This document shows, in pieces, positions 21,970 through 33,438 of a stretch of 64,000 bases of DNA. Position 1 is the stretch's first letter. Every line of letters begins with the position of its first letter. The DNA comes from Fagopyrum homotropicum (lineage: Eukaryota; Streptophyta; Magnoliopsida; Caryophyllales; Polygonaceae), in assembly GCA_033239125.1 (NCBI GenBank), contig BSWB01000001.1:7514501-7578500 (forward strand). Direction: 5' to 3'. A program made the translations under genes and the position numbers. The notes beneath the pieces were generated by a model, which was given only the letters and a program-made list of their open reading frames with translations, had not been told where the DNA came from and did not search any database.

Positions 21970-24900
21970 GATATTATTGTTATTATTATTATCCCATTAT
22001 AATGATTGCCCTATTATAATTTTGTAGACAGTATTGGATCGCGTTTTTTTTTCAATCATCAATCGTCGGAACAAGTTAGTATGTTGATTTATGGAGTTTA
22101 ATGCGAATGTAACATGCTCGGAGAAAGAGGTAGAGAACATCGCTATAAACCGCAAAAAATGTGAATAAAATCCAAAATTATAATTACTTTGTATTAAAAC
22201 ATAAAGAAGGGCGTATTATTAGCATACGAAAAAGCTAAACACACGAAAAACGTTTATATTCGATACCAAGTAAATTCAAAAATGTGTATATAATACGTCC
22301 CTTTATTTTTCTATAGGTTGGAGTATAAGTTTAATGAAATAATGTTAATAACGATTGCTTAAAACCATACCATTTTTTATATTAGAGCAAACCACCATCT
22401 ACTTTTGTTAAATAATATCTAAATTAATATATGTGAAATCATACACGAGTTTGATTAAACTAAAAGGCACACAGATAATATAGTTAATATGCGTGCGTTG
22501 CTTTTTTGTTCGATTTGCACCGAAAGTGGGACAATTAAGGATAGAAAAAAAATGTAAAAGGAGGACTAAGGTGGAGTGTTATATATCTTTTTAATTTGTA
22601 TCCGGATCTAATCCACGTGTCAAAATCTCAATCCTCGACAATATAGTTGAATCTACGCAAACGCCGACTCGGCCGGGCCAAAACAGTTTCTACATGAATT
22701 GTTCGGATCGGGTCGGCCCGTCATGTTTGGGTCTCAAACGCTATACAATCGGAGTAAAAAATCTGAAAAGGAGTTAAGGCTGAGACGGGTGTCAAAATCC
22801 CAATCCTCAACAATATAGGTAAATCTATTCAAATGCAGGCTTGACCGGGCTACAAAAAAAATTCTACTTGAATTGTTCGGACGGATTGGTCCGTCTTGTT
22901 TGGGCCTCAAACGTTGTTCATGTCCACTCACATCTAAATTCGGTCGGATTCGGTATGAGCAGTACCTTATTATACGAATTATCGATTTAATCTCGAATTT
23001 ATCATATAAAAATTAAACAACATAAACAATTCAACATAAAATTGCAAACTAATTATAGTTGACTTGCGAAAATTTTTCATATTGTATTCAACCCCTTTTA
23101 GAATATCTCTATCCTTAATCTATCTCTTACTCCGTTCTTCAATTGATATCATATGTGAAGTACGAGGAGCGAATGACCAAATTCACGTTACTAGAGTTCT
23201 AGACCTCCATTGTAGCTAACTCGAAGAAGGAGAGTATGAGGAGGACGAAGAAGAAACTAGTGCAGAATTTGGGGCAAAACAAAAATCGAAAAAATATAAA
23301 ACCACATACTACTAAAACCTTCGTCTATAAAATTCTACGATAAATTCTTCAACCACGTCTTTAAACCACAACCACAATTTATTAAACGTTAACTAAACAC
23401 TTTAAACTATTACCCATTTTAACTACAAAACTAAAAGAAACGTCTCAACCCCTAACTAAACAAGGTCTTAGTAGAGTGTTTGTGGTTGGTTGGCAGCTTG
23501 GATTGCCATACACATTTGATAAAAAAATACAAGCTTTTGATTGGTCAAATCTAATGTCACAATGTTGTTTGGCGCTGTGTTTGGTCTTCCTCGTACCATC
23601 AGTACAATGAATCTATACTAATTGTCCAAACTTAGCTTACCAAATGTATAACATTAATCCAATCAAATAACCTAAATGTCGGACCTATTATGGTCGAGTT
23701 CTATCCACATCTTTGACCTTCAACCACAGTCCGACACCTATTTTCACCACTAATAGGAATCAAACCTTATGTCACACATTCACAAAAAAATAATAAATAA
23801 TTTTAAAAAAAAAAAATCATATTTAACAAGTTATCAACCAATATAATTAAATTGTGTTGCTCGCATACATATTCATAATTTTTATTTCTAATAAGAATGT
23901 CCGATTCTGGTTAATACTAAACGTAAATTATTTTAAAAAGTGTATATAAATGATATGTAATATATTAACCTCGTTTATTGATCTATATACCTATCATAAA
24001 CGATTTAGTTTTCCTTAGTAATAATGTTAACATAGTTTACAAGCATTTAGTTTTATAATTATATAACACACCAAAAATACACCATTTTTAATTTTTTTAC
24101 CTTAAATTTATTTTCTCTACACATATTTCAATTTTTATTAACGCTAGTTTACATTAAATACAAACAGATAATATTATACTTTTTTCGAACCTGAAGATAA
24201 AAAATCAAACAACCTCAGTTCTATAAAAATAAAAAAGAAAACCAATTTATAAAAAGATCTCATAACTCACACCTAAACGTGTAGGCTTAAAATAACACCA
24301 AAATCAATCTTTATGTTGATTAAATTATTAATTTATTATGAAGTTTATATATAATAATATTGTCAATAATATGTTATAAGTTAAGAGAAAAGATATGAAT
24401 AATATAAATATAAAAATTAATGAGCCATTTGAATGAAGCGTATAAATATAAATGTAAAAGTAATTATAAAAAATGAAATGAAAATATGGTCTTTATTTCA
24501 TATTTTAAATAATAAAGTATAAATATTTAATTTTTAGCGATTAATTGAACACTTTTTTATTGAGATGGTTGAAGAGTTTGAAAATGAAGTATTGAAATGG
24601 TTACCCGTAAATGGGCAGAATCCGACCCGATAGAAACCTCCAGCTGTGTATGTGAACATCGAGTATAGATAATTAGATGGAGTAAAAGTGAATTAAAATG
24701 GTGAGTCCCACTGTCACATTAGTGGAAAGAAAAGGATAAATGACACCCCATTAAAATAAATTAATATTTTAATATGGAGATCAACCAAAACAATTTTGTG
24801 GCTGAGAATTAACCAACCTGCTGAGGTGGCAACAACGTTGATTTTAAACGGATCAAAAACCCTGCCTTCAAAGCTGCCAACTCTCCTCCATTTCTTCTCT

Positions 24901-24972
24901 TCTTAACCCAACCAAAACCAACGACTGTCAAAACCAATACCAAATTTACAAATCTTCTAAGGAAAAACAAAA
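21970..24972. other. Intergenic region between HSP90 and the CDF gene
   Basis: The start is the HSP90 3' UTR. The rest is AT-rich with no supported gene. It includes a 172-bp tandem duplication (listed separately) and, near 23470-23780, mixed-composition DNA with repeat-like words but no terminal repeats I could pair. The last ~150 bases before 24973 are the CDF 5' UTR and promoter. Confidence 0.4.
22617..22913. repeat. Two-copy 172-bp tandem duplication, GC-rich words
   Basis: Copy 1 (from 22617) and copy 2 (from 22789) share GTGTCAAAATC, CAATCCTC, ACAATATAG, GAATTGTTCGGA and TCAAACG in the same order. They also hold GGCCGGGCC- and GGTCGGCCCG-type words like those of the hAT MITEs. Probably one decayed element with an internal duplication. 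Confidence 0.6.
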
Positions 24973-26946
24973 ATGTTTGATCTAGGTGACCCTAAGTTCA
25001 AGCTCTTCGGCAAAACGATTCCTCTTCCTTCCGACGCCGACGAGCCTTCCGGCGTTACTAAGCTGATTACACAACAGAGAGATGCAGAGGACGAAGCTCA
25101 TAAGGTGAGAACATCAATGGTTTTTCGTTTTTCTTTGATTCTTTTGCTGTCCCGGTACTTGTGATTGGTTTTGAATCAATGGGTTGGATTTAATTTCTGT
25201 AGCGGTGTTGATTTATGCTAATTTTGTTTTTGAGTTAGCTGGTTATGTGTATATTGAGAGGGGTTTGTGTGAAATTGGGGTTCAATTGATGCTATCTTCG
25301 GACACTTCTTGCTTGTAGTTGCGTAATCCTTGATTGGGGTTTTCAATTTTTCGATTGATTCTTTTCCCATCACTTTTAACCCTTTTCTAGGGTTCTTGTC
25401 GTCTGTTTATGAATTTAGCTTCAATTTTCTTTGTTTTAGTTTTAATTGAAGATTTCTATGATGTTTTATCATCTTTTTCCCCCAATTCCATTTATATTAA
25501 CTTGCTGATAGATCTAGTATTTTATAGGATACGAATTGCTATGTTTTGTAGTTGACTTCAAAAGAAGCATGCTTATCTTCTTTGTCAATTGAGTGATTGC
25601 GTACTCTGGTTCTAGTTCTAACAAAATTTAATCACAGAGTTGATTGTTGAAGTAGTAAAGCATATGGATTTGTATGGAATGAGATTGTTTAATTTTAAAT
25701 AAAAATAGTTTGAATCTCATGTGTTGATCCTGATAAGAAAGTTGTGTTTGATCTTCAGTTACAAGAGTGTGAAAGAAAATCAAGTGATGATTCTGTCCTT
25801 GAAGATGATCCTTGTCCGAGAATTGCAGATGAAAAATCAAGTGAGGATCAAAATGAACCAATTAGTGTGAATGGGAACTCAGATGATGAAGCACAAAAGG
25901 ATGAGGAGAGTACACAAGGCGAAGAATCGAACAACTCGCAAGATAAAGGCTTGAAAAGGCCGGACAAGATCCTTCCTTGCCCAAGATGCAACAGCATGGA
26001 CACCAAATTCTGCTACTACAACAACTACAACGTTCATCAGCCAAGGCATTTCTGCAAGAGCTGTCAAAGATACTGGACAGCAGGTGGGACCATGAGGAAT
26101 GTGCCAGTTGGCGCAGGCCGACGCAAGAACAAGAGCGCCTCGTCTAAATACTGCCACATCAGTATCTCCGATGCTCTAAATGGCGTCCATCCACATCAGC
26201 AACATCAGACTGGCTTGAAAATGAATGGAACATTGCTGACTTTTGGATCAGATTCGCCACACTCGGAATCCATGGCTTCTATGATGAATCTTGCAGAGAA
26301 GAAGGTTAAAAGTGGCGAGAATGGCGATGATCGTTCAAGTGGATCATCGACAGTCACCACAAGTGGTTCAGTGGAAGGCAGCAGCTTAAAGCATCAACCT
26401 CCTCAGAATGTAAATGGTTTTCCCGGACATCATCGAGTTCCTTTCTTCCCCGGGTTTCAGCTAGCTTATGGATGGAACCCAGCAGTATCAATGCCTCCAC
26501 CGCCACCAGGGACCGCTTTCCCTCCAATGCCATTCTATCCCGCACCCTACTGGAACGGGGCTGCAATTCCGTGGAACGGACCTTGGGTAACACCATGTCA
26601 ACTAACTCCAAAAATTCCGGTATTGAACTCTAGTTCACCAACACTTGGGAAGCATTCGAGAAGTGAAGACGCTGTCAATCCATCAGTTGACCCCGAGAAG
26701 AGAGCTTCTTCGTCCCGAGTATTGCTTCCCAAGACTTTGAGGATCGATAACCCCGAGGAAGCCGCGAAGAGCTCCATATGGAACACCCTTGGAATCAAGA
26801 AGGTTGAGAGTGTTGGTAATGGTGGATTCTTCAATGGGTTACAATCGAAGGGCGAAGAGAAGAAGCGGAAAATGGAGACTTGCCCGTTACTCAATGCGAA
26901 CCCTGCGGCCTTGGCTCGATCAATCAGCTGTCAAGAGACTGCTTAG
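24973..26946 (+). CDS. Cycling Dof factor (CDF-type Dof zinc-finger transcription factor)
   Basis: Two exons, 24973-25104 and 25759-26946 (132+1188 nt), encode 439 residues. CDFs are nuclear repressors that bind AAAG sites in CO and FT and delay flowering; GIGANTEA-FKF1 degrades them in long days, and some act in stress tolerance. The N-terminus carries the conserved CDF motif [13 protein letters not shown]. The single Dof finger begins at [18 protein letters not shown] and coordinates zinc with C118, C121, C143 and C146 (CX2CX21CX2C). The C-terminus has the two CDF signature motifs: [19 protein letters not shown] plus NTLGIK, and [14 protein letters not shown]. The region between 45 and 110 is acidic and low in complexity. 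From its order relative to the neighbouring genes it is probably the counterpart of Arabidopsis CDF3 (AT3G47500), but CDF2 cannot be excluded. Confidence 0.93.
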
Positions 26947-27838
26947 GGCATTCGCGGACCGTATCGCTAGCGGATCAACCTTTGTTGTAACCTTATGTGA
27001 AGAGTTGGTTTGTTGTCAAGTGTTTAGCCTCTACTCTCTCTGTATATATTACCCCTTTTTGTAACTGTGCAAGTGATTTTGAGATGTGAAATAGGGGAAG
27101 ATAGTAACTCAAAGGTGTAAGTTTTAGAAGCTTTGATAGTAATGTAACAAATCCAAATAATGGAAATAAAGGGTATGTTTGCAAATGTGTGCATTGTTTG
27201 CGTTGACATGTCAAAGTAGCCCAAAACATAAGGAAACTTGTAAATTTGGGTCCACCAATGAGGTTCCAATCCTTTATGCTAACACATGAACATCCTTTAT
27301 GTGGATTGATGCCAAGTGTAAAATACATGGTGGAGATTACAAGTAAGTGGGGACAAAGAGTGAGAAACAATGGAGATAGTGACAATGACAAATCCAACTC
27401 AATCCAAAAGGGATCACTTTGTAGTCATACACTCATACATACTCCTCCTATATCATGTCAATTGTCAAGGTGTTTACAAACCATTTCTTTCTATACATAC
27501 ATATAATATGTATACATGTAGACTTGGCCTCACCCGTCCTCCCATCCGGATAAATGGACAGGTATGGAAAAGATAACCTTAAGGTTTGTTTAGATCAGAA
27601 GTTCGGCTTGGACGAATTCAGCCCACTTATTTGACCTGAAAGTCCGGTTTTATATATTCGATATCGGTTCAAGTCCATCCGGTCCTAATGATTTGCCCAC
27701 ATCATCAGAGTCGGACTTTTAAATCATATACAATATAGTTTTTCTAAAAATACAAGGCATGCATGCATATTTAGTTTGATAACGATCTGAATAGGTAATT
27801 CACATATAATCTCATGTCATAAGATTTAGAAGAATTAA
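26947..27838. other. CDF 3' UTR and intergenic DNA
   Basis: 3' UTR of the CDF gene followed by AT-rich sequence. At about 27520-27720 there is another block of GC-rich words (CATCCGGATAAATGGACAGG, AGTCCGGTT, TCATCCGGTCC-like) resembling the interior of the hAT MITEs. No gene. Confidence 0.4.
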
Positions 27839-28032
27839 GAGTCCGTTTGGTTTTAATTCTCAAAACGAAAACGGAATGAAAATGAAAGTAGTTCATACTT
27901 ATATCTTTGTTTAATCCGGATAAATAGACATTTAAAGAATGATTTCAAAAGTGTCATGAATAAGGTCTACATATAAACTGTATTCATTTCTATCCATTTC
28001 TGTTGTCGGAGTTACAACCCAACGGAGGCTAA
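27836..28032. mobile_element. PIF/Harbinger-like MITE
   Basis: Element 27839-28029. The left end GAGTCCGTTTGGTT pairs with the right end, whose reverse complement is GCCTCCGTTGGGTT (11 of 14). TAA duplications occur at 27836-27838 and 28030-28032. TIR form and TAA target fit Tourist-like Harbinger MITEs. 191 bp, no coding capacity. Confidence 0.55.
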
Positions 28033-28972
28033 GACAAAGTTATTGTTTTGTTAGATAAGTTTTTATTTATGAAATCTAAATCTATTTATTATTCACATTG
28101 ACGAGTGAATAAAAAAAAGGAATAAATAAAAAAGCAATGAGATATTTTATAGCGAAAACAAATATAGGCCACAATTGAATTTAAGTGGACCATTCACTTT
28201 GCATAATATTTATATAAAGAAAATAAAGGCCTTTTTAACTTTTTCCTCTTTTATTTGACATGCTCTTTCGCTTTCTCCCACACATTCCTTTCCATTTTTC
28301 AAGACATGTCTTCAATTTTTGGCATTTTATCACAGAAAAAAGGATTTTTTGGATGCTTTATTTTATGGCTATGCTTAACTCTCCAATCGAAAATATCTAT
28401 CAAAATATTATTCTTAGAGTTTATGGTATATATTATAGATTTTATGGTAAATGGTCACTATAAGAATGAACAAATATGATACACGAAAAGCACATCCAAC
28501 CCATCTCAAATGCACAAAAAAAGATCATATTAAAAATTGATATAGAAATCTCCATTAATTTAATAACATATTTATATATATGATCATTTTTAAAATAAAG
28601 TTCAAAAGATTAGGGTATGATCAGTTATGCAGAGTGTATCATCTTCATATTAAATTAAATCAGGATTTTAATTATGTTATAACTATAATTTTATTTAAAT
28701 TAGATATTACGTTTACATTTATTTATGTTCGAGTATTAATAAAATTAAAATACATAAACTTTAATTCTAAGTTTTTTTAAATAAAATAAATTGTTTATAT
28801 TAGATCAACATGTACAACATACGTGAATTAAACTAGTATAATACTAAAACAGGAGTGAATAAAGTCATATGTCACATTAAACCACCTTAGATTTGTCACT
28901 TGACATCACCATATTAAGTCACGCAAAATTTTATCATGTGTCATTCATACAATACACCGTCTATTTGGATAA
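28033..28972. other. AT-rich intergenic DNA
   Basis: No gene supported; the open frames near 28255-28479 are low-complexity AT-driven. A CTAGTATAATACTAAAACAG stretch near 28835 looks like a junction of Helitron ends. Confidence 0.35.
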
Positions 28973-29516
28973 TCTATATCTACTACTAAAGCAGTATACA
29001 CGAGTGATGACGTGACGTGTCGTGATAGTAGAATTTCGAATTAGAGCTCCCACAATAAACGGCATAAAATATTTTTTTTAACCCAACAAATCTTTTATTT
29101 TTAAATTAATTTTTTTTATTTGAAATGATTTCACGTTACTTCTTATTCTTGAAACAATTATATTTTTTTGGGATAAATTCTACTATGATTTTTTTTATCC
29201 AGATTTTTAAATCCGTTAATTATTTTAAAACTATGTCTACGTTTCAAAATCCTTTTTTTAAAAAAATAAATTTTCTGAAATGATTTTTTGAAATCTACGT
29301 GAAGTGTTTTTAATATCCTTTTTTTAAAAATTGTAAATTATTTTGGAAATCCTATCCGTCATATCCCCAATTTTTAAATTCACTAATTATACTAGCAAAA
29401 TCTCTAGAAATTATAATCGATTTACAATTGATATTTATTTTAGAAATTAAATAAATTGGTTATACCAGCAAAATCACTTCCAAGAAAATTGTTTGATACA
29501 CTTCTCATATAATTTT

Positions 29517-29587
<71 letters not shown>

Positions 29588-30833
29588 ACCCTTATGGATA
29601 TGAATGAGAAGAGGTATGATGGTACCACAAAATGAACAGTTAGTAGTAAAAATATGGTGTTCATGGTTGTAAAAATATGTTGTTCATATTTTTACAAGTA
29701 TGTGTTCATTGTTATTACCACTATGTGTTCAGTTTTTAAAATAAGTGTTCATGGTTTTTAAAGTAAATGTTCATTTTTAAAGAAGTCATTGTTCATATTT
29801 ATTAATAACTGTTTATTTTTCTTACCAACACTAACTGTTCATGTTTTTAACACTAAATGTTCATTTTTGTATTTTTGTAAAAATTTTCTTTTTGATTCAA
29901 ATCGTGTAAAAAAATATGATGTTCATTATTTTACAAATATGTGTTCATATTTTTCATAGTAAGTGTTCATTTTTTTAAGAGTCAATGTTCATAATTTTAT
30001 TAATAATTTTATTAATGATTGTTCATTTGTAGTGTTCATATTTTTATTACTAACTGTTCATTTTGTGGTGGTGCCACGTGGCATCACCACTGCTCTCCTA
30101 ATTCCTATCCACAAGGGTCCTCCTCACTTGAACTAGAATCTATCTATCTATATATATATAATGCACCTTCTCATAATCCAAACAAACATTTTTTTTATTT
30201 TTATCGGGTAAATCTACGTATTTCTATATCTTCCGGTTCCAATTCTACTGTACCATTGATTATATTTCATTGTCTTTTTCAAGGTTTGGGTTATGATTCA
30301 AAATTTAAGTTTTGAAGATATCCTTCAGGTTTCAACTCGTCGTCTTTTTCAAAATTATTCACGTCTTTCGTTTCTTAATTTGACAAAATAATTTGTATTT
30401 TTTTGTATGTGTATTGGTCGTCGCTTGATTAATTAGTTAGTTTTTTTTAGTCTAAATAGTTATTGTTTCTATATCTTCCGTTAAAGTTTGTAAATAATTC
30501 ATTTAGATCCGTATTTTTAAATATTCGTCAAATTTTTTTTTACGTAAATAAATTGATACGCAATTTTTATCAAATAAATTGTATATATATATAATTTTCG
30601 CTTGAAAAATATTTCATTTAGATCAGTTTTGTGTTACAAACATAAGTTTCTGTTTTTTTTTTTTTATATATAAATTACGTTTATGATTCTAATTTAATCC
30701 TCATAGATATTAGTCATTTTAGTTAATAGAAAATGATTAAGTTTAGATGAAATATTCAATACATAATGCATAAAAGTGAAATACAATATTTTTATTTAGA
30801 CGAAATCCGCACACGGTGCGAACACTAAACTAG
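28973..30833 (+). mobile_element. Candidate non-autonomous Helitron
   Basis: The 3' end is convincing. Hairpin CGCAC-ACG-GTGCG (30808-30820), a 9-base gap, CTAG (30830-30833), then T: the same geometry as the end at 6952-6981. A 5' TC end is suggested at 28973 (A|TCTATATCTACTACTAAAG), which resembles plant Helitron starts but is not proven. The body is AT-rich, without helicase coding, and contains the (TA)n-flanked TIR element at 29.5-30.2 kb. Confidence 0.5.
29518..30160. mobile_element. (TA)n-flanked TIR element with internal TGTTCA array
   Basis: A long (TA)n tract then (GA)n at 29518-29587 borders the left arm. The arm reads AACCCTTATGGATATGAATG and leads to CCACAAAATGAACAGTTAGTA. The right arm (about 30046-30120) is its inverted copy: ACTAACTGTTCATTTTGTGG through CACAAGGGTCC. 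It is followed by a second (TA)n tract at 30140-30160. Between the arms some 17 copies of (T)GTTCA are spaced roughly every 15-40 bases on the plus strand. No coding capacity. The termini resemble those of the larger element at 55.0-57.6 kb. Confidence 0.6.
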
Positions 30834-31265
30834 TTTTGTTTTGAAGATCGTTTTTAAATTTAAATTGAATATTCCTTAATTATAACCTGTAATATTTTAA
30901 TATTCAGTCAAACCTTTGTTTTGTATTATTGTAGTTAAAATTTAAATATATTTATAAGAAATTGATATTAGTTAGTTTTATTATTTAATATTTTTGAATT
31001 ACATGTTTTTTTATATTTATATTTCAGGTTCTTTAGTTGTAATAATTAAGTTATTACAAACAAATTTCTATATATATTATAGACCATGCAATTTTAATTA
31101 TTGTTAAATTCTTTAATTTATACAGTTTGATGTGATTTCATTATAAACTTTCGGTTTTTATATGCTTTTATTCCTTATTTTACATTACGGATGTTCAATT
31201 TTTTTTTTATTGATTTTGAAAAATTATTTACGATGATTAAATATATCCATTCAACTTTTACAAAT

Positions 31266-31293
31266 TTCGTGCAAGGGACGAATATTATACTAG
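31266..31293 (+). mobile_element. Second, degenerate Helitron 3' end
   Basis: TTCGT-loop-ACGAA (31266-31282) followed after 7 bases by CTAG (31290-31293) and T. The stem is weaker than at 6.9 and 30.8 kb, so this is probably an older end nested with the Helitron just to its left. Confidence 0.4.
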
Positions 31294-33438
31294 TAAAATG
31301 TCAACGTACCTAACTCGTACACAAGAACAGCCAGTCTTCAGCTAATAATAATTTTCTGTAAATAATTGGTAATATAGTGGTGGCGTAATTTATTTTGCCG
31401 ATTCATGACTTCTGTCAATTAGGTTATAAGTTCAAACATAATCATCGAAAAAGGTGAATTTCTCGTCATAAATATTATACAAAAGTAATATACTATACAA
31501 AAGTTATTAACCTTTTTTTTTTTTGAGAAAAAGAAGTTGTTGATTAATATGAAGAGAATTGCCGTTGACATTGTTAGAGGTTAACAAGGTCAAAAGTCAA
31601 CTTCCAATACCATGTATGTGTTACTAGTGTTAACCAACCATTCTTAAAACACACAAAACAACTAGACTCTACTCTTAGTCTATTTTTCTTATTTGTAATA
31701 GCTGGTCAATGCTATTTTTACTCGTGATTTTAAATGAAAATTTTACTTATTAGATGCATTTCGTTTATTTACGTTGTTTTTCATTATAAAAATGTCATCT
31801 TTGTCCAAAATCTCCACCCTAACATTTCAATAGCTTACTCTTTGGTGGTAAGGTTGTTATGTCAACCTCATATCAAGCTTGTTCATTTAATTGATATAAT
31901 TAAATTTGATTAAAATTTAGACTTAACTCAATATATGATCATAATAATGTTAGACTCGAAAAAGACCTCTAACGATGACTAAACGAGTTAATCATCGGGG
32001 TTGATATATCGCTCGAGTTGTGAGCACATTTAAACTCAATTAAATTTAAACACCGTTTAAACTACCTGATTCTAAACAAATTGAACACGAAAATGACCAA
32101 AACATAATCGTTTGAAAAAAAGAGAGAGCTAAAGTGCACTCCCGATTACATAAATCCCCCCTATCTTATTTCGACAGGGCCCCTGGACATCGCGTACGAG
32201 CTCTTTGGGTTTGGGTGGCTTCCCGCATTCTTATTAGAAGTACGATTTAAAGAGGCAAGAAAACTAGCCTTAGCTAGGCTAGCGAATCATTTATTAAGAA
32301 AACTTGATAAGCTTAACACAAAGGAGGAAAAAGAAATAATAGTAACTTGGTCCCGGTGGGCGAACGACGGGATGACCTTACTTTTTCGGAGGGTCGGCGG
32401 GACATGGGAGCCTTAGCTCACATACAAATTGAAATTTGAACTATACAAATTGAAAGAACTATACAAATTGAAATTTGAACCAAAAAAATAAAGCAATCTA
32501 ATTTATAACAATTCAATTAATAATCACACAAAAGTTGACCATATCATAAGTGACTAGCTTTGTTTTTAAAGCAACATAATTTAGAAGAGATTCATGTTAG
32601 TGGAAGAAAATGGGCACAAAGTATGTGTAAATGGAAGTGAAAAGTAGGGAAAAGAATTGAGAGTGGATGTAAAACTCCTCCACTTTCCACATCAAAGGGA
32701 GCAAAAGATACACTCTCATACAGGTTAGGTGTCAACCCTCTTGTTGTTTTGTGGCCAACAACATTGACTTTTAGTCCTAGTGGAACTTGACTTAGATCCC
32801 AATGAGTTGACCCACTACTTTATATAAACTATTTTCTACATCACTAAAAGTTATCACACTTTCATGTCTAACCTCAAATATCAACCTTCTATGATAACAC
32901 ATGATATTTAAGACACATAACATGTTGCACTAAAAATGGTATTTCGATACATACCGATAACACGTTGGACGTGAATCTAATATATAAGGTAATAGATTTC
33001 CTTTCAATTGTCAATTTATTTCAGGACGAAAGCTCGTAGGCTTATGTGCGTGGGCTTGCCGGTTATAATTGTGGGCTAACTTAACCGAACATAGTTATGC
33101 TACATTTTACATCAACTACTACATAATTTAATGTTGCACAATTGTGTCTTATCCAAGGTCGCACCCATCTTAAGCGTGTAATCATCAGCTTCCTCTAAAT
33201 ATGATGAGATTTAAGATCATGATTCATACTGTATTATTCAACATAATACCAAGATTTAATATTCAGTTGACATAATTACAGGCTCACTAATCAACTTGCT
33301 TAACTTGTAGGGTCAATCATAATTACTACCAAAAAGGGCTCTTGTTGGTAGATACAAATACCTGAAAGACACTACAACTTAGGTGGGAAAATCTTGGTCC
33401 CTAACCTAGGCCACTTCCTGTCTCACTTGAACGCGAAC
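31294..33438. other. Intergenic region, no gene apart from a plastid-derived fragment
   Basis: AT-rich DNA. It holds the plastid-like insert at 32279-32371, an unexplained GC-richer stretch around it (32160-32420), and towards 33438 the presumed 3' UTR of the HNH gene. Confidence 0.4.
32279..32371 (+). pseudogene. rps19: Plastid-derived DNA: rps19 fragment joined to the end of trnH-GUG
   Basis: Codons from about 32282 read [12 protein letters not shown] and continue [13 protein letters not shown], the conserved N-terminal part of chloroplast ribosomal protein S19. Directly after it, TGGGCGAACGACGGG (32357-32371) equals the reverse strand of the 3' end of plastid trnH-GUG. rps19 and trnH flank an inverted-repeat/single-copy junction of plastid genomes, so both pieces point to a plastid source with an internal deletion. 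The copy may have come directly or through the mitochondrion. The flanking GC-richer bases (32160-32280, 32372-32420) keep the frame open, but I do not recognise them. Confidence 0.65.

Noticed and set aside
29440..29664. Frame with YIYIYI repeat
   Set aside because: Translation of the (TA)n microsatellite.
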